Source of the DNA: Mugil cephalus
Lineage: Eukaryota > Chordata > Actinopteri > Mugiliformes > Mugilidae
DNA length: 64,000 bases
NCBI RefSeq assembly: GCF_022458985.1
Contig: NC_061771.1
Span: 30,864,322-30,928,321, forward strand
Reading direction: 5' to 3'
The translations under genes and the position numbers were made by a program. Shown one piece after another: positions 48,001-56,938 of the stretch. How positions within the stretch are numbered: the stretch's first letter is position 1; each line of letters opens with the position of its first letter. The notes beneath the pieces were generated by a model. It had not been told where the DNA came from and ran no database searches. It was given only the letters and a program-made list of their open reading frames with translations.

Positions 48001-49207
48001 AACCCCCCAGGCCTGACTTCCTCACAAAGGCTTGAATATGCAGCTAAATGACAGTTATAAGAAACTGTTGGAGACTTGTGGAAAAACTTCCTTCACATCT
48101 TCTGAAGATGAAGTGTCGTGAAGCCAATTTCCCCAGGAGGACGGTTCATTTAATGTGTTCTCATCATTGATTAATGACACCCCCTAAAGATTAGACACAT
48201 CATAAACAAGTGCAGAGAAAAACATGAGGAAATCTAAGTGACACCCTCGCTGCAGTATTTTCATTTCTAATTCCACACACTTATTTTTAATGTTTTAATG
48301 TTTGGAAGAAACCATTCTCGGAATCAGATCTTTTCATGTCTTCTCTATTTAATCATCTTGTTAGACTTCAGGTTGTGTCTCAACCTCTGATATGATTGAA
48401 ATCACCATGTGGTGAGTAGAATATTGTATCAGCTGATGTCTCTAATGAATCTCTACTTACTCTCTAGGAAGGAAGGAAGGAAGGGAAAGAGAAGGAAGGA
48501 AGGAAGGAAAGAGAAGGAAGGAAAAAGGAAAGGAGGAAGGAAGGTTGAAAGGAAGTAGGAAGGTTGAAAGGAAGGAAGGAACAGACGTCTCTTATTCAGG
48601 TTAATTACTACCAGTGGATGAATGAATGAGTTAAACTTCTCGTCTTTAATCTATATTGGGACCGGGACTCATTGTGTGTTGACCAAAGGAATGCGGTCAC
48701 ATGGGTCCTATGTGAACTCCTTTTCATTTATTATTTATTTTTGTAGCATTTACATCCATTTCTTAATGTTAACTCCTCCTACAGCTCTGTCATTATTATC
48801 TTATTCTACGGCCCCAAACGTGCTGAAAACCAAAAGCAACACTCGGTAGGACGGCGAGGAGCAAAGGCAGCGTCTTCCACCTCAGTGTTGATAATTAAAA
48901 AGAGTCCGTCTGTCCACAGGGAGCCAGGCGGGACCGTACGGCCCAGATGGTCAACCAATGGGAGGCTTCGTCATGGATGAACAGACACACATGGGAATCA
49001 GACCAACGGGTAAACACACAAACACAATATAAAGATGCCAAACCTTTGTCCTTTATCATTTGTAACTTTTGTTATTCATAAAAATCTGCAGAACTTCCAC
49101 CTCATTTCAACCGAGTAGTTTTTTTGTGACTTCGTTTCTGTGTGTGTTACACAGGTCCGCTGGGTGGTGTTGGGGTGGGGATGGATGGACAGTGGCACTA
49201 CTTGTAG
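35229..49207 (+). CDS. meis3: Meis-family TALE homeodomain transcription factor (12 coding exons)
   Basis: Coding exons: 35229-35240, 36309-36490, 37273-37414, 37998-38048, 38721-38771, 38950-39096, 39769-39880, 42174-42319, 43517-43593, 45274-45332, 48920-49009, 49155-49207. All junctions are GT-AG and phases agree; total 1,122 bases, 373 residues plus stop. The N-terminal Meis/PKNOX (PBX-binding) domain spans exons 3-6 ([31 protein letters not shown]). The TALE homeodomain is about residues 259-321 with the three-residue PYP extension and WFINARRR (W307, N310). The protein partners PBX and HOX factors to control body-axis and hindbrain patterning. Family identity is certain. The Meis3 assignment is inferred from the divergent N-terminus, RAG at the post-homeodomain junction and the WHYL end; treat the paralog as provisional. 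Confidence 0.9.
35872..36039. repeat. TA/CA-rich microsatellite
   Basis: Alternating TA tracts with a short CA run and a pure TA tract from 35,956 to 36,020, in Meis intron 1. Confidence 0.95.
36309..36490 (+). CDS. Meis coding exon 2
   Basis: 182 bases after acceptor ttcttcag, donor gtacga. Encodes [12 protein letters not shown], a histidine-rich run (six His, then LHHHQ) and the conserved [10 protein letters not shown] end. The His-rich section replaces the usual Meis1/2 N-terminal sequence. Confidence 0.92.
37273..37414 (+). CDS. Meis coding exon 3
   Basis: 142 bases between ctcctgcag and gtagac. Encodes [19 protein letters not shown] and [11 protein letters not shown], the first PBX-interaction block. 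Confidence 0.95.
37998..38048 (+). CDS. Meis coding exon 4
   Basis: 51 bases, [17 protein letters not shown], between tgtgcag and gtgagt. Confidence 0.95.
38721..38771 (+). CDS. Meis coding exon 5
   Basis: 51 bases, [17 protein letters not shown], between ctctacag and gtcaga; second PBX-interaction block. Confidence 0.95.
38950..39096 (+). CDS. Meis coding exon 6
   Basis: 147 bases between atctccag and gtgagc; [20 protein letters not shown] then an acidic stretch. Confidence 0.95.
39245..39340 (+). repeat. Short Tc1-like transposase relic in Meis intron 6
   Basis: The block gaagcatggtggtagcagca resembles the KHGGGS-encoding section near the DDE catalytic region of Tc1-like transposases (compare 60,363). 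Only about 100 bp remain. Confidence 0.35.
39769..39880 (+). CDS. Meis coding exon 7
   Basis: 112 bases between catcacag and gtacac; [17 protein letters not shown] then [18 protein letters not shown], the conserved serine/glycine linker before the homeodomain. Confidence 0.95.
41086..41165. repeat. MITE-like repeat piece 1
   Basis: gtgctgtcagacaattaatc and ggttgctgtggat blocks, shared with 41,905-42,080; ATTAATC-rich. Likely a small DNA-transposon derivative. Confidence 0.5.
41905..42080. repeat. MITE-like repeat piece 2
   Basis: Shares agcgctgtgaaatgatt-type start and gttgctgtggattaatttcg with piece 1; about 0.8 kb apart, same orientation. Confidence 0.5.
42174..42319 (+). CDS. Meis coding exon 8 (homeodomain start)
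   Basis: 146 bases between tcgatcag and gtaaga; STGDDDDPE then [25 protein letters not shown] has Leu where most Meis proteins have Met. Confidence 0.95.
42320..43516 (+). other. Meis intron 8
   Basis: No gene or clear repeat recognised. Confidence 0.6.
43517..43593 (+). CDS. Meis coding exon 9 (TALE loop)
   Basis: 77 bases between cactgcag and gtgagt; [17 protein letters not shown] and TILQVNN. Contains the PYP TALE signature. Confidence 0.95.
43594..45273 (+). other. Meis intron 9
   Basis: No gene recognised; one poly-T tract at about 44,637-44,654. Confidence 0.6.
45274..45332 (+). CDS. Meis coding exon 10 (recognition helix)
   Basis: 59 bases between tgtttcag and gtaggg; [19 protein letters not shown], invariant in the family. 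Confidence 0.95.
46032..46330 (-). repeat. Teleost interspersed repeat (antisense copy)
   Basis: Reverse complement of the 33,945-34,190 repeat: tatttatatagtgccaataac, ggtggcaggaaaaactccc, cccagctcatatggaggaacc. Confidence 0.65.
46950..47215 (-). repeat. Common teleost repeat (CTTAATCCTCACTAGG type), antisense
   Basis: Reads in reverse the same blocks as 60,505-60,642 plus 61,182-61,340 (ctctaaattcaccctaggtg, tggactggagacct, tgaggattaaggatgagg), ending in a GATGAG-rich tail. Confidence 0.6.
48467..48581. repeat. (GGAA)n-rich purine microsatellite
   Basis: Imperfect GGAAGGAAGG tract of about 115 bp. Confidence 0.9.
48920..49009 (+). CDS. Meis coding exon 11
   Basis: 90 bases between gtccacag and gtaaac; [19 protein letters not shown] then HMGIRPTG. 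The junction residue is Gly rather than the Val seen in Meis1/2. Confidence 0.93.
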
Positions 49208-49266
49208 CACCACCACCGCCTCCACCCTGAAGCTAGAAGAGCTGCCCAGATTCCCAAGAAAATACA
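49155..49266 (+). CDS. Meis coding exon 12 and start of 3'UTR
   Basis: Acceptor gttacacag; codes [17 protein letters not shown] and stops at TAG 49,205-49,207. The exon seems to continue to a donor (aataca|gtgagt, 49,267), so the 3'UTR is split. Coding part ends at 49,207. Confidence 0.85.
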
Positions 49267-49488
49267 GTGAGTATCTTCATGCAGAAAACAGCTCAGATAG
49301 ATAATTTATTCTTTTTGTTAATCCCGTAGTTAAATATATTCACAACTCTACACTGTTAATGAGGCTGCATAGAAAGTCTCTTTTCATTCTTCACGAGGAT
49401 CATGGATCGGTGGAAACCTGGCCTGGAGTTTCTCTGATTATGGTCTGGGCCAATCAAGTGTTGGGTTGAACTCAGGTGATGATGCTTC

Positions 49489-49496
49489 CTCTAAGG
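49489..49496. repeat. hAT-type target-site duplication, left
   Basis: ctctaagg, matched by ttctaagg at 50,334-50,341 with one change. Confidence 0.7.
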
Positions 49497-50139
49497 TAGT
49501 GGTTCCCAACCTGGGGTCTGCGCCCCACTAAGGTGGGACACCAGAGATCACAGGGGGTGCGCCAAAATTTGATCTGAGCTCACCATCAGTTTTCACCTGT
49601 TTCTAAGCTGTATTGGTTGTGCCTCCCCACATGTAGGATGCAGGTCTTAAAGTATTCCAGCACCGTGTCAGATCTCCATCGTGTGGCATTTGATCGCGAT
49701 TGAAAAGATCAACATTTAGGGAAAAAAAAAATGCTGATGTGGGATATTGTCAGGTTGGAGCAGTCAATTCAGTTCATCTACCAATGGAATGACAGTAACG
49801 CAGCTTTCCCTCCAAACTAACATCACTAGCCAAGAAGTAGGGTGGGAGTGGGTCTTGGGAAGTTTGGTTGAGAACCAGCTGCAGCTGATGCTGCATTCAA
49901 GACAAGTTGGGGAAAAATGAGGTCTGAGTCATCAAACAAAATTACTCCTTCCAAAATAAAATAAAATAAAATAAAGCTGCAGCACCTATTTTTTATTACT
50001 ATGATTATAACATTATTATTATAACACTATGATTTTGGAAGTCTGAAATTTCCGAGTTGGAATATAGAATTTCCGAGTTTTACTGAAGGCATCATCTAAG
50101 TCACTGTTGTTGGAAAGGTGAAGAGTAAATTTAAGAAGC

Positions 50140-50178
<39 letters not shown>

Positions 50179-50333
50179 CTTATATATATATATATATATA
50201 TATATTACTTATATTAATATTTGCAGTTTAGCCCCCCTGCCTGAATAAGTCAGGCTGTATGGGGTGGGGGCCCCCTTGCTTGTCTTTAATATAAGTAGGG
50301 GGTGCTCCAAGGAAAAAAGGTTGGGAACCACTG
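49497..50333. mobile_element. hAT-type MITE in the Meis 3'UTR intron
   Basis: Terminal inverted repeats: tagtggttcccaacct at the start and aggttgggaaccactg at the end. Flanked by an 8-bp near-perfect duplication, the length made by hAT transposases. About 837 bp with no transposase frame; internal TA tracts (50,142-50,209) and AAAAT repeats. Therefore non-autonomous. Confidence 0.8.
50142..50209. repeat. TA microsatellite
   Basis: Two TA tracts separated by ttactta, inside the hAT MITE. Confidence 0.95.
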
Positions 50334-50341
50334 TTCTAAGG

Positions 50342-51653
50342 CTCCAACATCGGCATAATCCCCAGCGATGGTTACATTAATACGAATATAAGAACACAAA
50401 ATTCACACTCCAACAGGAATCTCCGTTTCCAGAGTGATTTTATTCCCAGGCCAACAAGCTAAACCTGAGACCGTGTCCTCTCCTCACTAATTAAAGGCAG
50501 CTCCCTCTGACTTAAAGGTCAATTAATCCTCTGAGATCCTCTAACGAACTGATCATTAGTGAGAGACGCTCTCATCTCCTTATTTGATTACACAGGGTCC
50601 AATTACTCCCTAAGCAGTTTTTATTATTAAGCAGCGGTAGGAGGAGGAGGGCAGTGAACACATCATGGTCAGAGATTAGGTCGACATTTGTGAGTGGAAG
50701 CAAAGTGTGAAGGAGGACGGATCGTTGGTCTTTACAACCACAACCAGTGACTGAACATGAATCTAATGCTAACCCTAAAACTCAGAACATTCAAATTGAA
50801 CTTTGAAACTCAAACTGAGGCCTGGACAAGATGTTTAAACATCACAGCAGACCATATGGTACGCACTGACGCATTGATCCAATGTGTATTTTCAGATAAA
50901 ATTAACTACTAAATAACAAATGGTCCATGAATATTAACATGTGACCAGAAATCAGTTCTCCTCATATTTATGGATCTGATTTCAACACCAGGAAATACTA
51001 TGCTGATACTAAGTATGACCTTTTGGTACTTTATACAACACAGCTTTGTACTAGAAGACCCCATTATTTGGAAAAGTGGATTAGCCTCATTTGTCGAGCA
51101 ATTCCCCATAGACCCCCATGTTAAAAAGCCCAACTTTACAGCATTATTGAATTTTTTTCTAACTCATTCATTTCCTTTTTATTAAGGTTTAAAGTTCTGC
51201 ATAATTAAGGGAATTCCCACTTTGAGTGACTGGCGCAAGCCTGAGCTAACAGGTAATAGCAAAGTTGGGTGGGTGGGACTCACCCCCTGACGTAGCCCCC
51301 CACATCCATATTTGGAGTATCCATGTGTGGGTGGAGTGGGTGGAAAAAACATACACTTTGATTTTCTTTTAACTAGGCTCCACCCGTGGACAAAGGGAGG
51401 AGCGCTGCCTTTCATGAATCAGTAGATTTCAATGTGTAGCCAAGTCAGCTTTAGCTGGTTTCCAAAGTGCGAAATATCAGAGTGTGACGTATCCTAATGT
51501 GTGAGAAAGCTGCAGCAAAGCAGAAAACAACTCCTATAGTGAGATAGCAATAATTACATACTCCTTGTTTTTCACAACGCCACACAACAGTCTCAAGGCT
51601 GTACTTAACCCCTTAATACCCAACAACATAAAATAGCATTGTTCTCGTCTGTC

Positions 51654-51744
<91 letters not shown>

Positions 51745-51987
51745 TCAAATTCACATTAATATGAATCCAACATAATGTAGTAAAGGGATAAATGGAGGCA
51801 GAAGATGATATCTTTCTTTCAGGACTTCACTCGATACAAGAGCTGTCATAACAGTGTCACACAGAGTGCCACACTAGACCTGTCAATCTAAGCCTCATGT
51901 ACACAGTGTGGAAGATTTGATTTCATAAAAATGTAAATCCTTGTGTTATATTTCTAGTTGTAGTGTTTCCTGGTGTTTTCTCTGCAG
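50342..51987 (+). other. Remainder of Meis 3'UTR intron
   Basis: No gene recognised. Contains the GATA microsatellite at 51,654-51,744. Confidence 0.5.
51654..51744. repeat. (GATA)n microsatellite
   Basis: 91 bp of pure GATA repeat, about 23 units. Confidence 0.97.
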
Positions 51988-52420
51988 ACCTCTCTGGTTG
52001 ATGTGGAGCAGGTCCACCCGTCCCCTCCATTCAAGTCTTTTTCCTCATCTGCTGAGGAAATCCGCGAGGAAAACGTCTCACTCCGCAGAAACTAGGAGAC
52101 GAAAAGAAGGCAAGGACTTGGAGAACCTGGAGGACAACACAGCAGCCAAGATTTGACCGACTCAGACTGACGTTAAGCAGCATCAAGACCAGATCAGATA
52201 TGACTCTCCTCCTCGTGGTTCATGAGTGATTTCTTAACAGCTGCTTTCAGATGTTCACAGTTAGTTCTGGAGAAAATATGAAGTTGTGTTAATGACGTTG
52301 TTCTACTGCCATTGAGGTGCCTTCAGGTCCACGTTTGACAATGTTTGATAGAATTGTGATGTTTTATTCCTCAAAGTAGAGATGTAATTTGTTCAAATAA
52401 ACCAACATCCTGTTTGTTAA
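51988..52420 (+). other. Terminal 3'UTR exon of the Meis gene
   Basis: Strong acceptor (ttttctctgcag) at 51,976-51,987; polyadenylation signal AATAAA at 52,396-52,401, so cleavage about 52,415-52,425. If exon 11 were spliced straight to this exon the frame would stop after only four new residues, so no long alternative C-terminus is encoded here. Confidence 0.6.
52396..52401 (+). terminator. Polyadenylation signal (Meis)
   Basis: AATAAA about 400 bp into the last non-coding exon. Confidence 0.55.
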
Positions 52421-52424
52421 GACT

Positions 52425-53299
52425 CAAAGTCAAAGTGAAAAGTGCTGTCTAGTGGTTGTACTATTCATGATGAGATCAAAACAGGAGGTCAGGAGACAAC
52501 TTAATAAATTGTAAATAATGAAGCCATTAATAATATTAAATCTTTAAACTGTGCTTTGTTTTTGCACTACCAATGGTATATAATGTATTAATGCATTTCT
52601 TATGATAAACAGACTCTTAGTGTCACCTTATATTAAAGATGTGTTAACATCATAGGGCCATGGGGGGCTACTGCCGGGGGTAGACATATGATCCACTTTC
52701 ACTGAGCACTAATATTGAGCTGTAATCATACAAATCACCCGTGTGTGTGTCTTTGTGTGCATGTGTGTGTAACTGTAATCACAAAGTTACCTGTGTTGTG
52801 TGTGGGGGTGTGTGTTTGGTTAGAGGATTGTGTGTTTGTGTGTGTTGTTGTAACATAAATGTATGTGAGACAGGGGTCAGCAATATTAACAGCAGAGACA
52901 TCAAAAGGAGTCCCTGATTAATTAATTGGTCTCAGCTGTGGCTCTGGCCTGAGGATCAGAGGTTGCCATAGCAACTTGAGGTGGTTGTCAATGACAACAG
53001 AAGCGCGCTTGGAGGGACAGACAGAAAAAGGGTGATTTTTTCACTCTGCACTGGTCTCACATTTGGGCTTACTGTGACAAAACGGTAGGTCCTATCAGAA
53101 AATAATGCAGACCGTGGGCGTCGTAAGACCTTCCTGAAGACTTTGATATGTTATTTGTCTTTCTAGGGTAAATATTTTGGAGGCATGTGCAAGTTAAAAA
53201 CAAGGGTCCCTTCTGCTTCTCTCACAAAATGTTTGCATTGGAGTCAATGATGAGCAAAGACAGACGTGACCGCACTCAGAGGCTCACAGTTTAAATTAT
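52425..53299. other. Gene-free intergenic stretch
   Basis: GT-rich imperfect tract at about 52,740-52,860; otherwise nothing recognised. Confidence 0.4.
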
Positions 53300-53974
53300 G
53301 TACATCTCACTGCTTTGCCGAGCACATTGTGAGAGACAGAACAAGTTTGACTACAACTGGGGGAAAAATTTTGTGTGTTGAGTGTAGGTTTCGGCCGGGA
53401 GGAGAGTGGAAAGAGAAAAGTTCCAGACAATATCAGACAACTTCCCCCACTCTAACAGATGATGTCATCCACTCTAGCACGAACATTCTTCATTGAACAG
53501 GGATTGATCAAAAACTATATGACCTAACAAAATGTGGATTAATGCACCAATACACAAGACTTGTGTCCACAGTTTAAAGCTTAGTTTAAATGAAGTCTCC
53601 AGGTGAAAGTATGCCTGAGCAGTAGACGTTTGAAAAACTCCATAAATTGTTCTTTTCCGTCTTTTTGTCCCCGTCCATCTAATTTATGTCAATGCAAAAT
53701 TTTTTGCAAATTTCTATTTTGTAGAGAAAGGTAATAGCGTCGTATTATAGTTAGTAGAAGTATGATAATATAGAAACTATATTTTTCATTTCTATTTTCA
53801 AAATGTACACACCCGATGTTAAAGGCTGGATGGACGCAGCAAAGACAATGGAGGCTTGTTTTCAGGAGGAGGGCTTATAATTTAATCTCTTTCTCCTGAA
53901 ATCACCATCAGGAATCCAGTCTTTAAGTGTGAAGTCAACTAGATGCAGCTTCTGGACTGTGTTCAAGTTGTTTG
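53300..53974. repeat. Flank duplication D, left copy
   Basis: From tacatctcactgctttgccg to gttcaagttgttt this stretch is repeated at about 63,347-63,979 with small indels. Shared blocks include gaacaagtttg, gatgatgtcatccactctagc and ctttctcctgaaa. It lies downstream of the MABP-like gene. Confidence 0.8.
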
Positions 53975-54112
53975 ATGACAACAGAATGTTTGCAGAATCA
54001 GAGTCAGTTGTCAGTTAAATTTATCCATGAATCCACAGTTCACTTCTACTCTTTATTTGTTGTTCCTCTTAATGTTCCATGAAAAACTGTAAAAATAAGT
54101 TCTGAATGAGTC

Positions 54113-54196
54113 AAAGGTGTTTGAGATGCTGGAGAAACTTTATTAAATCAGAGAATCATCAGAATAAAGTGATACAGAGTCATTCAAGAACACAAT
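54113..54196 (-). pseudogene. Orphan 3'UTR remnant of a second MABP-like gene copy
   Basis: About 85 bp (gtcaaaggtgtttgagatgc to cattcaagaacac), including the aataaag on the - strand, are nearly identical to the 3' end of the MABP-like transcript at 55,813-55,900. No coding part follows; a TA tract adjoins. Confidence 0.7.
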
Positions 54197-54221
54197 ATAT
54201 TAGACTTTCAGAAAAAAAATA

Positions 54222-54223
<2 letters not shown>

Positions 54224-54298
<75 letters not shown>
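54224..54298. repeat. TA microsatellite
   Basis: 75 bp of uninterrupted alternating TA. Confidence 0.97.
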
Positions 54299-54299
<1 letters not shown>

Positions 54300-54309
54300 T
54301 ATTTGTTTA

Positions 54310-54500
54310 CAGACGTCAGGGCGACTGGTCTGTAGTCACTTAATCCTGTGATGGGGGACTTCTTGGGGACTGGGATGATGGTGGAGCGTTTGAGGCAGGA
54401 GGGGACCTCACACTACTCCACGGAGCTGTTGAAGATCGGAGTGAAGACTTTCAGGCAGGACGGAGACACTCCATGTGGTCCCGGAGCCTTCCTGTAGATG
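54310..54500 (-). pseudogene. LINE relic (pre-RT region), antisense
   Basis: On the - strand broken frames read a [12 protein letters not shown]-like shift of the usual LINE block TIIPVPK, followed by the NDYRPVALT-type position. It resembles the LINE family whose pieces are in the TRIM units. Confidence 0.45.
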
Positions 54501-55780
54501 TTCAAATACAGTGGATCATCCCACAGATATCAGTTTGGGATACAGTGGATTTGGACTGATAACTATCAAGTCGACTACAGTGTGTTCAAAATGTTCCAGC
54601 TGATGTTCTGGTTCCACTTAAACAATTAAGTTAATATTAAAGTGGTGTGTAGTCCTGACTCTGGACTCATGGGTAATGTAGTGATTCTCCACTGACACAT
54701 TAACACCATGAAGAAGAAGAGGTCCGGGTTAGAGATGAAGTTCTGCTGCAGAGGACAAATAAAATGACCTGTATAATCTTGTTTTATTGGAGGATATGGA
54801 GAACCATGCGTTTTCAAAGCAACACTGGTATTAACCATTTTGAGATAACATTCACATTAAATAAATATACTTTCATATTTTCAAGGAATAAACGCATCAG
54901 AGTTTGTATCAAACCAAAGATAAACATTTCCCTCGTTAGTCATGTCATCTGTCTATCACCAATCATGTATCCACACACATCTTCTTTATCTCTGATCAAA
55001 AGAGTATTTTCTTTAAGTGTACAGCAGTGCGCACTTAATATGACAGAATAAATCTCTCTTTACACAACTGAACCCAAACTGAAATAATAAACACGTCTGA
55101 CTCATAACTTGCCGCTTTAACCCGTGAACTTCTCATTGTTTGTGATTTACTTGTGCCCTTCAACAAGGATGTAGCTGTAGCTGGATTTATGGCCCTAACC
55201 TGCACATTAGCATTAGCATTAGCTTTAGCATTTCAAGCAATGCGCTACACACGCAACTGTTTTTTTACACAGTAACAACCCACAAATGCCCCAATTTGAA
55301 TAATGTACCACACACACGCATTGTTTTTCACACATACCGTAATAATCTACAAATGCTTAGGAGCCGAAAGAAACAAACGAAAGTAAACATTTGGCTTCGG
55401 TGTCGGACGCCATTTTCTCTACTACACGAGTCACGTAGCGTGACACTTTACTCACACACAACAACACATCACCAGGGATTCATATTAGCTTATAACCATC
55501 TGAAGTAACGGAAAAAGCGAGTAGCTAACCTGGAAATATCAGACAGAAATCAAGGAAGCGGGACAAATTCTTTCCAGCTTCCGAACTGCGCAACTGTGAA
55601 TTATACCATGGAGCTACCCTCCGATTTATTCCAGACCAGCTCTATGATACACTTTAGTAAATATTTTAAAAGTCTACAAGAGGCATATTAGGACTGCAGG
55701 GCCTCATGGTGGTATTAGGACAGGTTCATTTATTATTCTCTATCATTGATACCTTGATTAATGGCTCCATCTATCCATTC
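54501..55780. other. Gene-free stretch
   Basis: No gene or clear repeat; a short GCATTA run near 55,205-55,225. Confidence 0.4.
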
Positions 55781-55847
55781 ATCATAGATGAATCTTCTTT
55801 GTCTTCAATAAAAAACAAGTCAAAGGTGTTTGAGATGCTGGAGAAAC

Positions 55848-55853
55848 TTTATT
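55848..55853 (-). terminator. Polyadenylation signal of the MABP-like gene
   Basis: AATAAA on the - strand (tttatt on +), about 195 bp after the stop codon. Confidence 0.65.
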
Positions 55854-56047
55854 AAATCAGATAATCATCAGAATAAAGTGATACGGAGTCATTCAAGAAC
55901 ACATCAAACAGTTTGATTCATTTGATTCATTGTAGATTATATGTGATTAAAATCATCCAATTTCATCAGACAAAGCAATTAAACAGGAATATGTTTGATT
56001 CTGTTTCTCCTCAGTGAGCATGCTCAGCTCTGTTACCATGACAACTC

Positions 56048-56929
56048 TCAGACATGATAACACAGGTACATGTCATAGTAGCTGCCGTTTCCTGTATTGA
56101 GACTTTTGTCGATGACATGGACCCCAGCCCTCTTGAATGTAGCGATGAAACCGCTGCCGACGATCAGAGTGAAATCTTTGACGGGGTTGACACACTTGGG
56201 ATCTTTCTTGTACCACAGGAGCACCTGGTTTCCTCCAGTACCCTGGTTGAGATCTATGTTCACCATCTGATAGCCATGCTTTTGATAGTTGATATATTGA
56301 TCATGATTGATGGAGATTTGCAGATCTCTGATGGCCTTCTTACTGTCAGTGGTCTGACGGAACCAGATGAAGACATAGGATCCTCCTGCACCTCTGCTGA
56401 TGTCTTCATCCACTCGGATGAACCCGTTCTTGAAGTGCTCATCATCTCCTCCAAAACCCTCAGTGGCAGTGATGTCACAGATGTATGTTGGTTTCTCTCT
56501 CTTCACCCACAGGTAGATCATCTTTCCTCCAGCATCACGGTTCAGATCACAGGCTGATCTCTCCCAGCCGGATTTAAACTTCTGGGCATCATCTGTTAGC
56601 GTGACGTCAATGCTCACGATGGGAACATCGTACTCTGAGGAACCATTGTAGAACCACAGGTAGATGTTGTCCCCCTCTGTTACAGCATTGAGATCTTTGT
56701 CGATCTTTGTGTACCCTGTGTCGTTCAGACCCTTAGTCATCGCGGAGGTGAATGAAAACTGGATCCTGGTGATTGGGCCAGAGCTTCCTGTTTTGTACCA
56801 AAGGTAGATGCCATTTTCTCCGGCTCCTTGGTACAGATTAACATAAATTTTCTGGAAGTTTCGTTTACGGAGCTGACTCTCTTCAGCTTCATTCAGAGAC
56901 ACAGCAAGTTCAGTGATGTAGGTGGTCAT
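56048..56929 (-). CDS. Six-repeat MABP-like (beta-prism type) protein
   Basis: 293 residues. The start is the methionine of MTTYITEL: the longer frame is cut by a splice acceptor (ttatttgatgcag, exon from 56,938). Six tandem units of 48-51 residues follow, each of the form ..DLN.G.GG..IYLWY, with the core tryptophan at 44, 92, 141, 189 and 239 and a final variant YLCYHV. The pattern resembles MABP-type repeats, known in MVB12 subunits to bind acidic membranes; that assignment is by motif resemblance only. No signal peptide or membrane segment, so cytosolic or non-classically secreted. The coding region is one exon, after a non-coding first exon near 59.1 kb. Function unknown; a lectin or membrane-binding defence role would be a guess. 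Confidence 0.8.
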   Translation of the reverse strand: MTTYITELAVSLNEAEESQLRKRNFQKIYVNLYQGAGENGIYLWYKTGSSGPITRIQFSFTSAMTKGLNDTGYTKIDKDLNAVTEGDNIYLWFYNGSSEYDVPIVSIDVTLTDDAQKFKSGWERSACDLNRDAGGKMIYLWVKREKPTYICDITATEGFGGDDEHFKNGFIRVDEDISRGAGGSYVFIWFRQTTDSKKAIRDLQISINHDQYINYQKHGYQMVNIDLNQGTGGNQVLLWYKKDPKCVNPVKDFTLIVGSGFIATFKRAGVHVIDKSLNTGNGSYYDMYLCYHV

Positions 56930-56938
56930 TTTGATTTC

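Larger units (their letters stand above)
45333..48919 (+). other. Meis intron 10
   Basis: 3.6 kb without other genes; holds two interspersed repeats (46,032-46,330 and 46,950-47,215) and a GGAA-type purine tract (48,467-48,581). Confidence 0.7.

Noticed and set aside
51941-52156. ORF over the last Meis exon as an alternative C-terminus
   Set aside because: In the frame set by exon 11 the sequence stops after about four residues, so it is 3'UTR.
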